64,000 bases of DNA from Haliotis asinina. Its lineage: Eukaryota; Mollusca; Gastropoda; Lepetellida; Haliotidae. Below, one piece after another: positions 48,400-60,001 of the stretch; within the stretch, counting starts at the first letter, position 1, and every line of letters starts with the position of its first letter. Under the pieces are notes generated by a model. It was not told the DNA's origin. It was given only the letters and a program-made list of their open reading frames with translations, and made no database searches. The stretch spans positions 36,667,253 through 36,731,252 of the forward strand of contig NC_090290.1 in the NCBI RefSeq assembly GCF_037392515.1, read 5' to 3'. Both the position numbers and the translations under genes were made by a program.

Positions 48400-48668
48400 T
48401 GAGTGAGTGAATTTTAGTTTTACGCCGCACTCAGAAATATTCCAGCTATATGGCGACGGTCTGTAATTAATCGAGTCTGGACCAGACAATCCAGTGATCA
48501 ACAACATGAGCATCGATCTGCGTAATTGGGAACCGATGACATATGTCAACCAAGTCAGCGAGCCTGACTACCCGATCCCGTTAGTCGCCTCTTACGACAA
48601 GCACAGTCACCTTTTATGGCAAGCATGGGTTGCTGAAGGCCTATTCTACCCCGGGACCATCACGGGTC
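48400..48668 (-). mobile_element. SINE-A, full length, with 12-bp TSD (reference copy)
   Basis: Flanked by TGGTGTTGGAAG at 48388-48399 and 48669-48680. In sense orientation (- strand) it runs from the GGTCCCGGGGTAGAATAGGC head through the GTCGTAAGAGGCGACTAACG core to the AATAT..TGAGTGCGGCGTAAAACTAA and CTCACTCA tail. Confidence 0.96.
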
Positions 48669-48798
48669 TGGTGTTGGAAGTAATATAATTGATATGTGTC
48701 GTTATTGCTATAGCTTTGAGAATAGACAGTGGGTCATCTAGTAAGGAATGTAACGGGCAGATAAAATAGAAACTCTCGTGTTTTGTGTTTTGTGTGTA

Positions 48799-48802
<4 letters not shown>

Positions 48803-48883
<81 letters not shown>
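48803..48883. repeat. (GT)n microsatellite, ~80 bp
   Basis: Perfect GT run. The HTHTHT frames across it are artefacts. Confidence 0.99.
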
Positions 48884-48885
<2 letters not shown>

Positions 48886-49403
48886 GCTTGGAATAGGAAT
48901 AAGAGGCGCTAGTAAAATATACAGCATCACAGTAATGCTTCAGCCTTGACTTCACCGGACCAAAATGGAGGGAACACGCATGCGCTCGGTTCGTGTTTAG
49001 AACATGAATTGTCTCTGTAAATAGTGTACACAATAGTGCGACTGTAAATAGAATCAGACTATACTATGAAATATATACAACAGGTGAGGATTCTCGAGCG
49101 GCTTTGACGCGACACTAATACACGTCTATTCGGTATAGAATGTAACCTATAAGTTGAGTTGATTTGACTTGAGTTGACTTGAGTTGAGTTGGGTTTTAAG
49201 TCACATCGGCATCATTCCAGCCAAGCAATGACGAGTTCAAGTTTGCATTCATTACCATTTTAAGTGCATGGTTCAAAAGAGTTTGGGTTTCATTTCACCA
49301 CCATTTAAAAACGGAAGATGTCATAGCATTGAATACAGAAACAAGCAATTTGGTATTTCCCCTACAATTTGTGATGTAACCTTTAAGAAACTGGTGCGCA
49401 AAC
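48884..49403. other. Intergenic with a short GAGTTGA minisatellite
   Basis: About six GAGTTGA/TTGACTT-type repeats at 49151-49195; otherwise nothing recognised. Confidence 0.5.
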
Positions 49404-49545
49404 GTAGGGGGTAGTCCAGTAGTTAAACTGTTCGCTCGTCACACCGAAGACCCGGGTTCGATTCCCCACATGCGTATGTTGTATGAAGCCCATGATATTG
49501 TTGGAGTATTGCCAAAACGATGTAAAACCTAACACACCCACCCAT
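49404..49545 (+). mobile_element. SINE-B, complete but diverged
   Basis: GTAGGGGGTAGTCCAGTAGT, then CCCGGGTTCGATTCCCCAC, GATATTGTTGGAGTATTGCC and CACACCCACCC in family order. Confidence 0.88.
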
Positions 49546-50709
49546 AGTTGTGTTTGAAATCATTTGTTTGCTGTGCCTCTGGGACTGTTCGAATCTTTAG
49601 TAACCTTTTCATCACAATCAAAGAGTCAAAATGGCCTTAAGAAAGTCAAAATGGACATATCGTATTTTCTTATTTTTATTTTTATGCTAATAACATTTTT
49701 ATTTGGCCATTTTGACTGGGGACAATGTATCCATTTTGACCTGTTCAGTTTCTAATTGCCCATAACATATTTTAGTGACCACTGGTAGTCGCCCGAAGGC
49801 ACGAGATACACGGCGTCAAAGAGGGCACATCAAGCCGTATTCACCTCATGTTAAGTCATCGGTTTAAAATGTCATAGTCTTTCCTTCAGATGCAACCACA
49901 TTCCATGTTTTATAGAGTACCGGCCTGTCATTTATCTGCTAAGCACATCTCACGGCAGTGTTATTTGACGTCAAATCGGAGATAAAAAAAACCCTTTTCG
50001 CTTTTGAGAACGAGGGAAAACGTGTAAAGACCGTACGTCTAATGGTATAATACGCAATGTGTGCTGAGCAGCGACACTGACTACACATTGCGTGAGACAA
50101 GAGTCATCCTTGAGCACACATAGACGTTTTCCTTCGCAATCCGGATAATCGGCCATTGCCCCTGGTCACGCCCCCTGGTGTTTAAAGCATGTATGAAGCA
50201 CAGCCGGACAACCGGAAGTTGGATGATAAGCGTTGTAGAAAAGAATATTACCATTACCGCCATCACCAACATCACCGTCGCCATCATCGACGTTAGTATC
50301 GAGTGATGTCCAGATTGTTATGATTATGTAGTTTAAGTTTATTAACTCAAAAAGTCTCTCTCTCTCTCCTTTGGATCCTTCTCTCTATATTCCTACAATG
50401 TCAATAGAAAGCGTTTTTTCCCTTATTCCTCGGTTTTACAACTGAAAGTGATAATGATAGGACAAGAGTTACTGTGGCGGTGAGTTAATCTGCATACCAG
50501 TTGAACAACAGGTAAATTGTTCATCTACAGTTCACTAAACGTTGAGAAAGAACACAATAGGCCTACACATATCAGTCGTAATGCCCTTAATTTGATTACA
50601 TGTTACTGTGAATTATTTTCGTATTGTATGTATCTACATTTGCTTATTTCATTATGAATATTGTTATGAATTTCGCTATAATGGATCTCTCCTGGACATC
50701 GAATGTAGG
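49546..50709. other. Intergenic; crossed pair of short inverted repeats
   Basis: AGTCAAAATGGCC (49624-49636) pairs with GGCCATTTTGACT (49705-49717). GTCAAAATGGA (about 49645) pairs with TCCATTTTGAC (49730-49740). Frames at 49971-50287 (-) show no recognisable motif. Confidence 0.5.
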
Positions 50710-50843
50710 CGGGCCGATGGGGTAACCTAATGGCTGAAGCGTTCGCTCATCACCCTGAAGGTCCGGGTTCGATTCTTCACATACCGCCGCCATGGTATTG
50801 CTGGAATATTGCCGAAAGCGGCGTAAAACCAAACTCGCCCACC
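50710..50843 (+). mobile_element. SINE-B, complete with internal deletion
   Basis: CGGGCCGATGGGGTAACCTA, then GTCCGGGTTCGATTCTTCAC, and the tail GCCGAAAGCGGCGTAAAACC. The body between the B-box and the tail is shortened. Confidence 0.88.
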
Positions 50844-51400
50844 TCAAGATCAAATTTAGGCTGCCTAATATGAAGAGATGTTGCGCATTTGAGCTGTTGA
50901 TGTCGGAAAACAAGGAGCAGCCGCAGCTAATTGTGTTTAATTTCTGACACAATTTAAACACATATCCCGTAACTCGGCTTGGCTAATCCCCTTGAGGTCC
51001 AACAGCTGCCACGAGCAGTGGCGTGTTTCATGAAGATCACGTCAATAGCGTGACCATACCACGGCGCACGGCGCATCACGTAATTTGGGTATTAAGATTT
51101 CCAAAGCCTTATTTTCTTCTTTACTTGTTTGTGTATGTAGAGCACAAAACATGACATGAGACACCTGACCTGCCCTATGCTGGGTCAAGGTCGACGTGTG
51201 ATATAGGTCAGTTCTAATTGTCTCTGGGTGAATATTTGGTAACATATATGTGTAAATTTAAATCTCACGGTGAACGGAAATCGCTAAATAGCTACACGGA
51301 AGTAATACTTTGAGCGTTTTTTGAATCAGTTTAAGAAAATGAAATCAAAAATGAAATAAAATAAAAACAGTCATAAAACATGTTTTCCTTCCCCAAAAAA

Positions 51401-51552
51401 GCGGCCATGTAGTCTAATGGTGAAAGCGTATGATCGTGATCCCTAAGTCACGGGTTCGATTCCCCACTTGGATGCATTGTGCAAAGCACATTTCTGGTGT
51501 CCCCTGCCGTGATGTTGCTAAAAGCGGCATAAAGCCAGACTTACTCATTGAC
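51401..51552 (+). mobile_element. SINE-B, complete
   Basis: GCGGCCATGTAGTCTAATGG, then CACGGGTTCGATTCCCCACT, CATTTCTGGTGTCCCCTGCC and GCTAAAAGCGGCATAAAGCC. Confidence 0.9.
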
Positions 51553-51727
51553 TTTCCCAAAGTAATATTGTCTTAAGGAGAAACAACTGACAGTTCATCA
51601 TGGCTATACAGTAGAGAAAAAAGACGAATGTTGGTTTGTCAGGTTTTATGAATAACGTTCTTTCTCTGACAGCACATTCTTACTCCGAAACATTTTTGGA
51701 TATATGTCGTTCCCCTTAATATACATG

Positions 51728-51810
51728 GGTCGGTGGAGAAGTTTAGTGGTTGAAGCGTACGTTGACTCGCCTCTCCCGAGGGTCGGGTTCGATTTTTTAC
51801 GATGCTGCAT
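51728..51810 (+). mobile_element. SINE-B head only
   Basis: TCGGTGGAGAAGTTTAGTGG, then GGGTCGGGTTCGATTTTTTA. The body and tail are missing. Confidence 0.7.
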
Positions 51811-51913
51811 ACTCATTCCCTTCATACTGGGCAGTAAAAGCATCATTATAGAAATATTTTACATTTATAAAGTGAGTGAGTGTTACTTTATTTTTTGACT
51901 AATTACTTCGCGT

Positions 51914-52045
51914 GAATGAGTGAGTATGGCTTTACGCCTCCTTAAGCAATATTCAAGCAATAGGGGGATACACATTGTACCCATGTAGGGAATCGAACCC
52001 GAGTCTTCGGCGTGACGAGCCAGCGCTTGGACCACAGTCTTCCAC
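51914..52045 (-). mobile_element. SINE-B, complete but shortened
   Basis: Reverse copy: tail GAATGAGTGAGTATGGCTTT, B-box complement GGGAATCGAACCCGAGTCTT, then CGGCGTGACGAGCCAGCGC and the head. Confidence 0.85.
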
Positions 52046-52097
52046 ACAGTCACTAGTTCGCGTGTATAGACATGATTGAATTATTTCTTAAATGCGT

Positions 52098-52410
52098 GAC
52101 TCGTGAAGGTCCCAGGGTAGTATAGGCCTTCAGCAACTTATGCTTGCCTCCAAAGACGACTATGCTTGTCGTAAGAGGCGACTAACGGGATCGGGTAAAC
52201 TAACAGCTAGGGATCGGGTGGTCAGGCTCGCTGACTTGGTTGACACATGTCATCGGTTTCCAATTGCGCAGATCGATGTTCATGTTGTTGATCACTGGAT
52301 TGTCTGGTCCAGACTCGATTATTTACAGACCGCCGCCATATAGCTGGAATATTTCTGAGTGCGGCGTAAAACTAAACTCACTCACTCACTCACTCACACA
52401 CACTCACTCC
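52098..52410 (+). mobile_element. SINE-A with internal duplication and 9-bp TSD
   Basis: Sense copy flanked by TAAATGCGT at 52089-52097 and 52411-52419. The core has an extra block of about 25 bp, so GGGATCGGGT occurs twice (about 52188-52222). The tail is a long CACT-type microsatellite. It lies about 365 bp upstream of the Myo1D-like start codon. Confidence 0.93.
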
Positions 52411-52656
52411 TAAATGCGTTCACCCATTCATTATATTTCAGTTAAGATTTAACCAACAAATTCACGTCGCATCTCGTGGGCCTATCATGCCACGGGCTCA
52501 GACGGTTACAAAAAACCTGTTAACCGTAAATGCAGTATGATAAAAATAGATCACCTGAGCATACGACCCTTCAACACGGAAGTGATATCACAAATGTATG
52601 TGTGTACTAGTATTTAGCGAGAAGCTACTGAACGACACAACGTTTTCTTCGTGAGA

Positions 52657-52667
52657 TATATATAAAA
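52657..52667 (+). promoter_or_regulatory. Candidate TATA box of the Myo1D-like gene
   Basis: TATATATAAAA lies about 108 bp before the ATG in repeat-free sequence. A CGGAAGT (ETS-like) motif is about 80 bp further upstream. No transcript evidence, motif only. Confidence 0.35.
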
Positions 52668-52774
52668 CGGATCCAATTTCACAGACAACCACTTCATTGA
52701 ACCGTAGCGGGAGCGACTTGGGCCGACACCGGTTGATATAGCGCCATCTACAGGCACCTGTTGAGAGTTTAACC

Positions 52775-52872
52775 ATGGCGGGGATACACGAAGGTCCCGA
52801 ATATGGGATCGGAGACTTTGTATTGCTGCGAGAACTTACATTCGATGCTTTTATGGAAAATCTCAAACACAG
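52775..52872 (+). CDS. myo1d: Class I myosin (Myo1D/Myo1G type), first coding exon
   Basis: ATG in the context AACCATGG opens MAGIHEGPEYGIGDFVLLRE, then LTFDAFMENLKH and two bases of an Arg codon, before donor GTAAGC. The pattern EYG..DFVLL......FM.NL..R is the N-terminus of vertebrate Myo1D and Myo1G. The exon ends in phase 2, agreeing with the exon at 61946. It is the start of the motor domain of a single-headed, membrane-associated, actin-based motor. In Drosophila and vertebrates Myo1D controls left-right chirality; its role here is inferred. Introns follow at the same Arg position as expected for the family. Confidence 0.88.
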
Positions 52873-53519
52873 GTAAGCATTTGTTTGTGATAGAATGAAT
52901 ATTTATGATTTTCGTTGTATGACAAGTTAGAAAAACTCATCATAACGCGCCCTAACTTCATATGTTGACTGACGAACTTCATTGATTGTGAGTCACCTCT
53001 TGCCGGCTCCAACGCATTACATTCCACAGAGAAGATTCGCACTGACTGGCGAGCTCGGAAACACAGCTAATTACTTTGTACTAGGGGTCCCGACACTGAA
53101 TATGGTGAAAGTTTACTTGCTGTCTCTTTGGACTTGTATCAGTCCGACAGGTGAGCAGCCATACCTGTCAGTGATCAGATTTTAATTTGAAAGTGCAAGT
53201 TGACATTTGCGAAGTCTTTGACTGTGTAAAGAATATACTATCCGTTGTTGCACTTATACATACATAAAGAATATCAGATCAAAGATAGCACAGAAAAAAT
53301 AGCTTCATGTACATTACTTCATATTACCGTAGTTACTCTGAAATTGGGTGACATGTGTGAGTTTACTGTGACAGTATTACTGTAACGACAGAACTGGTGG
53401 GAAAGATTGCCGTCCGTAATTTGTGTTTTGTTGGGGTTTTTTGTGCTCTTCTATGCATAACAATGTATGGGATTTTTTTAATTAAAAACGATAACCATGA
53501 TTCTACTCCAAAACCATAA

Positions 53520-53705
53520 ACCTAGCCTGTCTCACAGTCCCTGAACCACATTGTTTACACTGCTGCCTAGCCATCACTGCAGTACTAAAGCTACTCCCTG
53601 CTGCTCCATTTCAGTTTAAATGGGTTTGTTTCTATCAATATTACCCTCATTATACGAGGGTATACACGATAAATATATGTATATATATATATTCAGAGAC
53701 TAAGT
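53520..53705 (+). repeat. Dispersed repeat family D
   Basis: CCTGTCTCACAGTCCCTGAA, CAGTACTAAAG, TCAGTTTAAATGGGTTTGTT and ATATTCAGAGACTAAGTGTT match blocks at 37731-38070 and 59565-59820. The inner ACCCTCATTATACGAGGGT is a short palindrome. Confidence 0.55.
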
Positions 53706-54001
53706 GTTACATTACCATAAACCTAATCCAAAACTGAAATATTAAAAAAACAAATATTTCATGCTGACGTTACGGGCAAAATGCTTAAGAACTGGTGTTC
53801 TTTAACTTATGTTTATTGTACACACACTTATTCACATGCACATACATTCACCCACAGATGATAAGGTTTTGTGTAAATTCAACCCAGACTGAGAATAGTA
53901 TTATCATAAAGAAAAGAGGCCTCATGTTTACCAAATATTTAAATTTCTTCCTGTCTGCTGCCTTTATGGATGTCAGTGTCTTTTATTTAATGAGGAACAT
54001 T

Positions 54002-54165
54002 GGGGCAGTAGGGTAACCAAGTGGGTGAAGCATTTACCTGTCACGCTGAAGAGGCAGGTTTGATTCCTGACATGGTTACAGTGCATGAAGGCCATTTTGG
54101 GCCTCCCCTGGCGTGATATTACTGGAGTATTGCTAAATACGATGTTTACAACTAAACAAACCCCT
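54002..54165 (+). mobile_element. SINE-B, complete, diverged
   Basis: GGGGCAGTAGGGTAACCAAG, then AGGCAGGTTTGATTCCTGAC, CTCCCCTGGCGTGATATTAC and TGGAGTATTGCTAAATACGA. Confidence 0.88.
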
Positions 54166-54207
54166 CTTAGTGATTAAAGGCACAAGACTTCTTGTTCAAA
54201 TCTTAAA

Positions 54208-54360
54208 GGAACGGTTAGATAGCCTTGTGATTAAAGTGTTCGCTCAATTTTCAGAAAACCCAGTTCAGTGCCCCACATGGGTGCAATGTCTGAAGACCAT
54301 TTTTGATGTCCCCTGACAGGGTATTGTTGGAATATTGTCAAAAAAGTGCCAGAAAACCTG
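54208..54360 (+). mobile_element. SINE-B, complete, strongly diverged
   Basis: GGAACGGTTAGATAGCCTTG, then GATTAAAGTGTTCGCTCA, a decayed B-box, GATGTCCCCTGACAGG and TATTGTTGGAATATTGTC. Confidence 0.8.
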
Positions 54361-54847
54361 AGTCGCTGGAATCAAATAATGTCATTCTGATGATACAGCA
54401 TTAAAGTCCCTCAAAACAGTTTACAAAGTAAAACAATGTAATAAAATATAACATTTCACAAAATGGAGAAAGTGCAACGTGCCTCCTCAAACTTGATGAC
54501 TCTGTACAAAGTAGGACTGTAATATAAAAGTTAACGTCCCATATACCTCAGGAAGATATTGACCATGTTGTCACCCCTTAACATGCGTCATTTACAACTC
54601 TTAGCGCTAATAGAGCTTCGAATTTTCTAGAGGTTTCTTGAAAATGTTTCATAATGGAGTGTTATTTGTCACATATTAATCTTGACAAGAAGGATATATT
54701 TACACAGAATAACTTTAGCTAAATATGACCTGTTTCTCATTGATATATATATAAATAAATGAAGAAATAAAAACTGAAAGCGTTAGTATTTCTTAGTGAT
54801 TATTAGTCATACATTTGATAGCTTGTTTAAGCTCCAACTTACAGGAT

Positions 54848-55002
54848 CTGGTTGTCACATGTCATAGCATCCCAAATGCTCAGATCGATTCTCATGACAA
54901 TGATCACTGTGTTGTCATGTCCAGATATGATTATTTACACACAGATGCCTTATGGCTGGAATTATCCTTGAGTGTGGCGTAAAACTAAACTCACTCACTT
55001 AC
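54848..55002 (+). mobile_element. SINE-A tail half
   Basis: GGTTGTCACATGTCATAGCA, then GCTCAGATCGATTCTCATG, GATTATTTACACACAGATGC and GTGTGGCGTAAAACTAAACT. The head is absent. Confidence 0.82.
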
Positions 55003-55287
55003 TCAAATCTCACAGAATCATGCTTATTCCCATACAATCTTATGATACCACGATGCATCACAATAACTAATAAGAAATGAAATCACTGACATGCAACTCT
55101 GAAACCTTGTGCGTTATATCTTTACAAGGTGCACTAGTGTCGTTATTTTCCACCCAACGTATAGCTGTGTAGAGTTATGTCCCTTGTGCACCACCAGGAA
55201 CCAGCGTTCATGTGTTTGATATCTGCCCAGTTTCCAGCCGGTTCAGCAAGATTCCGTCTCATGGGGCCTCACCAAAGTGAGATTAGT

Positions 55288-55380
55288 ACCGATATACCAA
55301 TACAATATACCAATACAGATATACCAATGTACCAGTACCAATGTACCAGTACCAATGTACCAGTACCAGTACCAATATAT
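55288..55380. repeat. ACCAATATA/GTACCAGTACCAAT minisatellite
   Basis: Short repeats GATATACCAATACA and AATGTACCAGTACC in tandem over about 90 bp. Confidence 0.9.
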
Positions 55381-55436
55381 GATTAGTCTTTGAATGTAAT
55401 CATTTGTGAAAGAAACAAATGATTCCTTTTAAGCTG

Positions 55437-55475
55437 GTGATTGGATAGCCTAGTGGTTAAAGCATTTGCTTTTCA
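55437..55475 (+). mobile_element. SINE-B head interrupted by a SINE-A
   Basis: GATTGGATAGCCTAGTGGTT followed by AAAGCATTTGCTTTTCA is a SINE-B head. It breaks off exactly where the SINE-A at 55476-55743 begins. After that element a related CTTGTTTTTCAGACTTTGAT resumes, with TTCGTCATG following, so this looks like a nested insertion. Confidence 0.6.
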
Positions 55476-55743
55476 GTGAGTGAGTGAGTTTAGTTTTACG
55501 CTGCACTCAGCAATATTCCAGCTATATGGCAGTGGTCTGTAAAAAATCGAGTGTGGACCAGACAATCCAGTGATCAACAACATGAGCATCGTTCTGCGCA
55601 ATTGGGAACAGATGACATGTGTCAACCAAGTCAGCAAGCCTGACCACCCGATCCTGTTAGTCGTCTCTTACAACAAGCATAGATGCCTTTTATGGCAAGC
55701 ATGGGTTGCTGAAGGCCTATTCTACCCTGGGACCTTCACAGGT
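55476..55743 (-). mobile_element. SINE-A, full length, nested in SINE-B
   Basis: GTGAGTGAGTGAGTTTAGTT to GGGACCTTCACAGGT. Near-identical TTGCTTTTCAG and TTGTTTTTCAG at its two sides are the likely TSD. Confidence 0.93.
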
Positions 55744-56080
55744 CTTGTTTTTCAGACTTTGATTCGTCATGTTGAAGCAATGTAAACCTAAAAATGTGCT
55801 AATTTATGTCGGAAAAAGCCTTCTGTATGATGGAAGATTCATTTTGGACTTCAGCATTGCAAAAAGGACTGACCTGAAAGGGAGTCAAAAATGTGGATCA
55901 GGGACTGTGAGGCAGACGATAACAACATGTTAAATCAGCTGAAGGAAATCTGATATTGCTGTTACATTTCTTGATTGTAATGTCATTAAGGTTCAAATGT
56001 AACTGTAAACAGGCAAGAAACACTGAATTATTGATCTGTATTGATTGGGAATGTCCCATTGATCAATACAACACTGTATC

Positions 56081-56420
56081 AGATTCAGAGTTGATCGTAA
56101 CTACAAATACATTATGATCTGCCACAGTGAATTAAAGCAGCACTGAAACATTGCCACACTGAATTAAAGCAGCACGGAAACATTGCCACACTGAATTTAA
56201 GCAGCACGGAAACATTGCCACACTGAATTAAAGCAGCACTGAAACATTGCCACACTGAATTTAAGCAGCATGGAAACATTGCCACACTGAATTAAAGCAG
56301 CTCAGAGATTCAGATTCAGAGTTGATCGTAACTACAAATACATTATGATCTGCCACAGTGAATTAAAGCAGCACTGAAACATTGCCACAGTGAATTAAAG
56401 CAGCATGAAAACATTGCTAA
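56081..56420. repeat. 32-bp tandem repeat within a 231-bp duplication
   Basis: ATTAAAGCAGCACTGAAACA followed by TTGCCACACTGA recurs every 32 bp. The leader AGATTCAGAGTTGATCGTAA and its following sequence appear at 56081 and again at 56312. Confidence 0.92.
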
Positions 56421-56475
56421 CATTTGAAAATGATGTTTTAATGTGAAAGTGACATCTCATTTTTTGGCATCTTCA

Positions 56476-56600
56476 GGAGGCGATGGGGTAGCATAGTGGT
56501 TAAGCATTTGTTTGTCATGCCAAAGGATTTGGGTTTGATTCCCCGATTGGGGTCAATGTGTGAGACCAATTCTGGTGGCTTAAAACCCAACTCCCTCAGC
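56476..56600 (+). mobile_element. SINE-B, 3' shortened
   Basis: GGAGGCGATGGGGTAGCATA, then GATTTGGGTTTGATTCCCCG, then TTCTGGTGGCTTAAAACCCA and ACTCCCTCAG, with an internal deletion between body and tail. Confidence 0.85.
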
Positions 56601-56699
56601 CACCCAGGTCTACTACAGGGTCTTCATTTAATACACAGAAGGGCCGATGTCTGTCCTTCTCAAGTAAAAAGGATGGCATCTGAAAGCTTATTTTCTTCA

Positions 56700-56870
56700 T
56701 GCCTAAAAATAGGATCAGCACTAGAATTCAGGGGTTGGTCGGATAACCAGAAGCACAACATACTTTTTTCAGACCCTCCTGGGAAAATTAGGATCGGCTT
56801 TAGTATTCAAAGGTTGGTCGGATAATCAGAACCACAAGATATTTTTTTTATACCCTACTGGGACTTGTTA
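56700..56870. repeat. Two-copy ~83-bp repeat
   Basis: GGGTTGGTCGGATAACCAGA.GCACAA.ATA.TTTTTT and AGGTTGGTCGGATAATCAGA.CCACAAGATATTTTTT are consecutive diverged copies; each follows TAGGATC.GC..TAG.ATTCA. Confidence 0.75.
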
Positions 56871-57524
56871 GTTACAGTAGCTATCCCAGTAACAAAAGAT
56901 TGTTGTCGGTGACAATATTGAAAGGTTATCAATGTGTCATCATAACTATTATTACTGTGAAATATATTACTGTGTTGTTTTTTTTCTGGACTTGAATATA
57001 TATCACCAAAAGTACAGATAAGCTGCGTATCTGTGAATTATGCAATGAAAAGTCAATTCCTGCCAAGTCTATTGCGTACACGTTTGCTGGAACATTTGGA
57101 AATACTCAATGTATTTGATCATGCATGCATACACACAAACTTTAACTTGTGTACTGGTGGATGGATGATTTAACTGAGATATATGGAGAGGTTTTATTTC
57201 AACATGAACTTTGCAACTTGCAGTCTTTTTGATTGTTTCTCATATTACAGATTAAACATATGCAACAAACACATAAATCAACGTTTTTTTCATTTACAAT
57301 TTGTTGTACTTTTTGTGATTAATAGCAGAATATCCACTTGAGTTTGAGTGAGATGGGTATGATTTAGGATACCCAATTGAGACAAACATGTACATGACAC
57401 AATGACTCCAAAAGTTATCTGTTGCTCTGTACTACTCAAGGTTTCTTGAAGATGATTATAATAATCAGATATTTTCAAAATATGCATTTGGCATATAATG
57501 AGAATCATTTATTTATCATCAAAT

Positions 57525-57590
57525 ATATGGGTTTTGATCCTACAAACATGTGGTTCTTTACGTGAAGCCCATTTGGAGTGTCCCAGGCCT
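57525..57590 (+). mobile_element. SINE-B scrap after the B-box
   Basis: GGGTTTTGATCCTACAAACA, then GAAGCCCATTTGGAGTGTCC. Weak match. Confidence 0.35.
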
Positions 57591-59564
57591 TTATTCACCA
57601 GAAATTTGTCATTGAAAATTGCAGACTGAGGTTGGAGAAAGTTTTTATAGTCTTTAGTTTTTTATAGTCTTTTGGTTGTAACATCAAGTTTACATCTTAA
57701 ATCACAGAAGTTGTATATGTACATTAAGGCCAGACCAAGTGTATTTCTTGTTTTTGCAGATCTTTTTCTTCAGAAAATCTAATGGCAGGAGGGAAAAGAC
57801 CGAAACAGTCAAAGTAATATTCTTATTAGATACTAAACATATTTGACTTGGCAATTTATAAACTTATGAAGTCTATAAGAGGCAAGAAACAATCTTCAAA
57901 AGTTTATTCGGTAAGTTTACATTTTTGGCCAATAATAAATTAAAATTTTATTTTTTGAGCATTAAAAATTAATTACTTTTTTTCTTATTGTTGAAAAAAG
58001 ACCTCTGGTGGATCCTTTTAACAAGAAATAACATTGGTATGACCAACTAGACTTGAAGTGCCTTGAATTGCACTGGTCTCACACAAACTGACCAGAGTCT
58101 AATCTTCCTAAAATCATGTAAGACTCAAAACTAGGCATGTATGAGAATTTAAATCAGTTATCATGATTATCTGTTTCCAAGGTCATAAATAAAAAGTTAA
58201 TGCTAGTTTTCCTTGTTTTGCAAAGAATATTTTTGTTTTCAATACTAGCAGTCAATGAAGGTGTAGATCCAGGCTGATTATTTCAAGTTGAAACACTCTT
58301 TACCCCAGGACAATACTCAACATCTTTTAACTTTGACCGATTAATGACAGCATGTTGACTGTAGGAATCAATACAGCGACAAGAGGTCCTAGCAAACACA
58401 TGGCAGCTAGCACATGGTAACTGTATCGTGAAAATGGATATTTGATCACGAACCGTTAGTTGAATAATGATCTCAATACATTCATGATCAGGGCTCGATA
58501 TGAACAGATGATGTATATTAAACAGGAATGGATACACAACAAAAGCTGACAAATGTGACATGATCTGTTTGACTGGTGGAAGTGCCCCTCTGTTCTCCTT
58601 ACAGTGTTGGTAAAACAGTAGAGCTGGAATAATCATTATTGTATCTGTTTGTTTGGAGCTCAGGTTCAATATTTACCTCATTCCAGAGCATGGCCGAATA
58701 CTCCCATGAGATGGTATCAGAATATTTCCAGAACTTAGCCCCAGCTGATTTTGATAATTGTTTGATCGGCATTCTAGAACTTGGCAAGTCAATAGTGAAA
58801 CACATAACTTTATGGATAACACATCTTGTTTCTTGCATAGATTGACATTCTTGTACCATTTTTAAGTAAGAGGTGGCCTTTATGTTTGACATTGTGTTTG
58901 AAAATGGTGTTAAAACCTACACTGAAATGTCACTCTTTTCAATAAACAAGATATGCTGTTTATAAAGTCATATGCTTTATTTATTATTTTTGATAATAAT
59001 ACATTTTTGTGATACCTTGATTTTCAGTAAATTTCAAAACTGAAAAGGTTATTTTTATTTCTTCAGATTGATATGTCTTGAATATATGTGCCATATACAT
59101 TATATGATATATATAAATACAGCTGCCAGGCTGCCATGAGTACCACCAGACTTCAAAACCTGCAAACCCTTTTCAGACCTTCTATATGAAAGTGGAATAC
59201 TGAACGTAAAACCTAAAATCGTGAACTTTTCTTAATCTGAATGAAATTAGAAAAAGATGAATGCATTGTCAAAGAAGAGCCATGAGTGAAATTCCTCAAC
59301 CCTTTTTAGTCTAAAGATTCTTTTCCTTCAGTGCTGTGTTTGTTTCTGAAAAATATCTTCAGTTGATGGATTTGCATTTTTGTCTGCTCCTGCTTGTTGA
59401 TTTGTGTTGAGCCCTCCAGAGCACGTTCTGAGACTAAATGCAATTGTTCTGCTTGGACAGCAATCAGATTTTAATATTTACGAGTTAAAAAATATCAACA
59501 GGAAGTAATGCTGGTGAGTGGCTTAGTTTGTTTAACAGTTTCCTACTGACTAGCATTTTCTGCA

Positions 59565-59820
59565 GTGCTAAAAGCCTAAATTAAGCAAGTACAGGTTTTC
59601 TCCTGTAGTTGCCACCTCAGTGGGGCCCCTTTTTAATTTAAATGAGTTTATTTGTTACTATCAAAACTATATATATTGAAGGACTAAGCGTTAGTCTATT
59701 TATCTGGGTAAGATTTTGTCTGCATCTCTGCTCTCCATGGGGCTCGTTTTTATTTTAAATGGGTTCATTTGTTATTATCAAAATTATATTTATAAACTGA
59801 CCATGTGTTAGTCTCTGAGT
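59565..59820 (+). repeat. Dispersed repeat family D with internal duplication
   Basis: CAGTGCTAAAAGCCTAAATT, TTTAATTTAAATGAGTTTAT and TTGTTACTATCAAAACTATA are followed by a second copy, ATTTTAAATGGGTTCATTTG, TTATTATCAAAATTATAT and GTGTTAGTCTCTGAG. Confidence 0.6.
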
Positions 59821-60001
59821 AGCTACACCAATGAATGTGCTATCTGAAGTGTATGTACAACAACTGGTTGTACAATAGTTTCCAGCATTCCCCTTGACGT
59901 GGAAAACCTGCATATATGACACAGTGTAGAGTGAAAATATGCATACATGCTTCAATTGCAATGAAATCACTAATCAAAACCACACAATATTCAATGTTAC
60001 A

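Noticed and set aside
48646-49033. HTHTHT reading frames on the - strand
   Set aside because: Caused by the (GT)n tract at 48803-48883.
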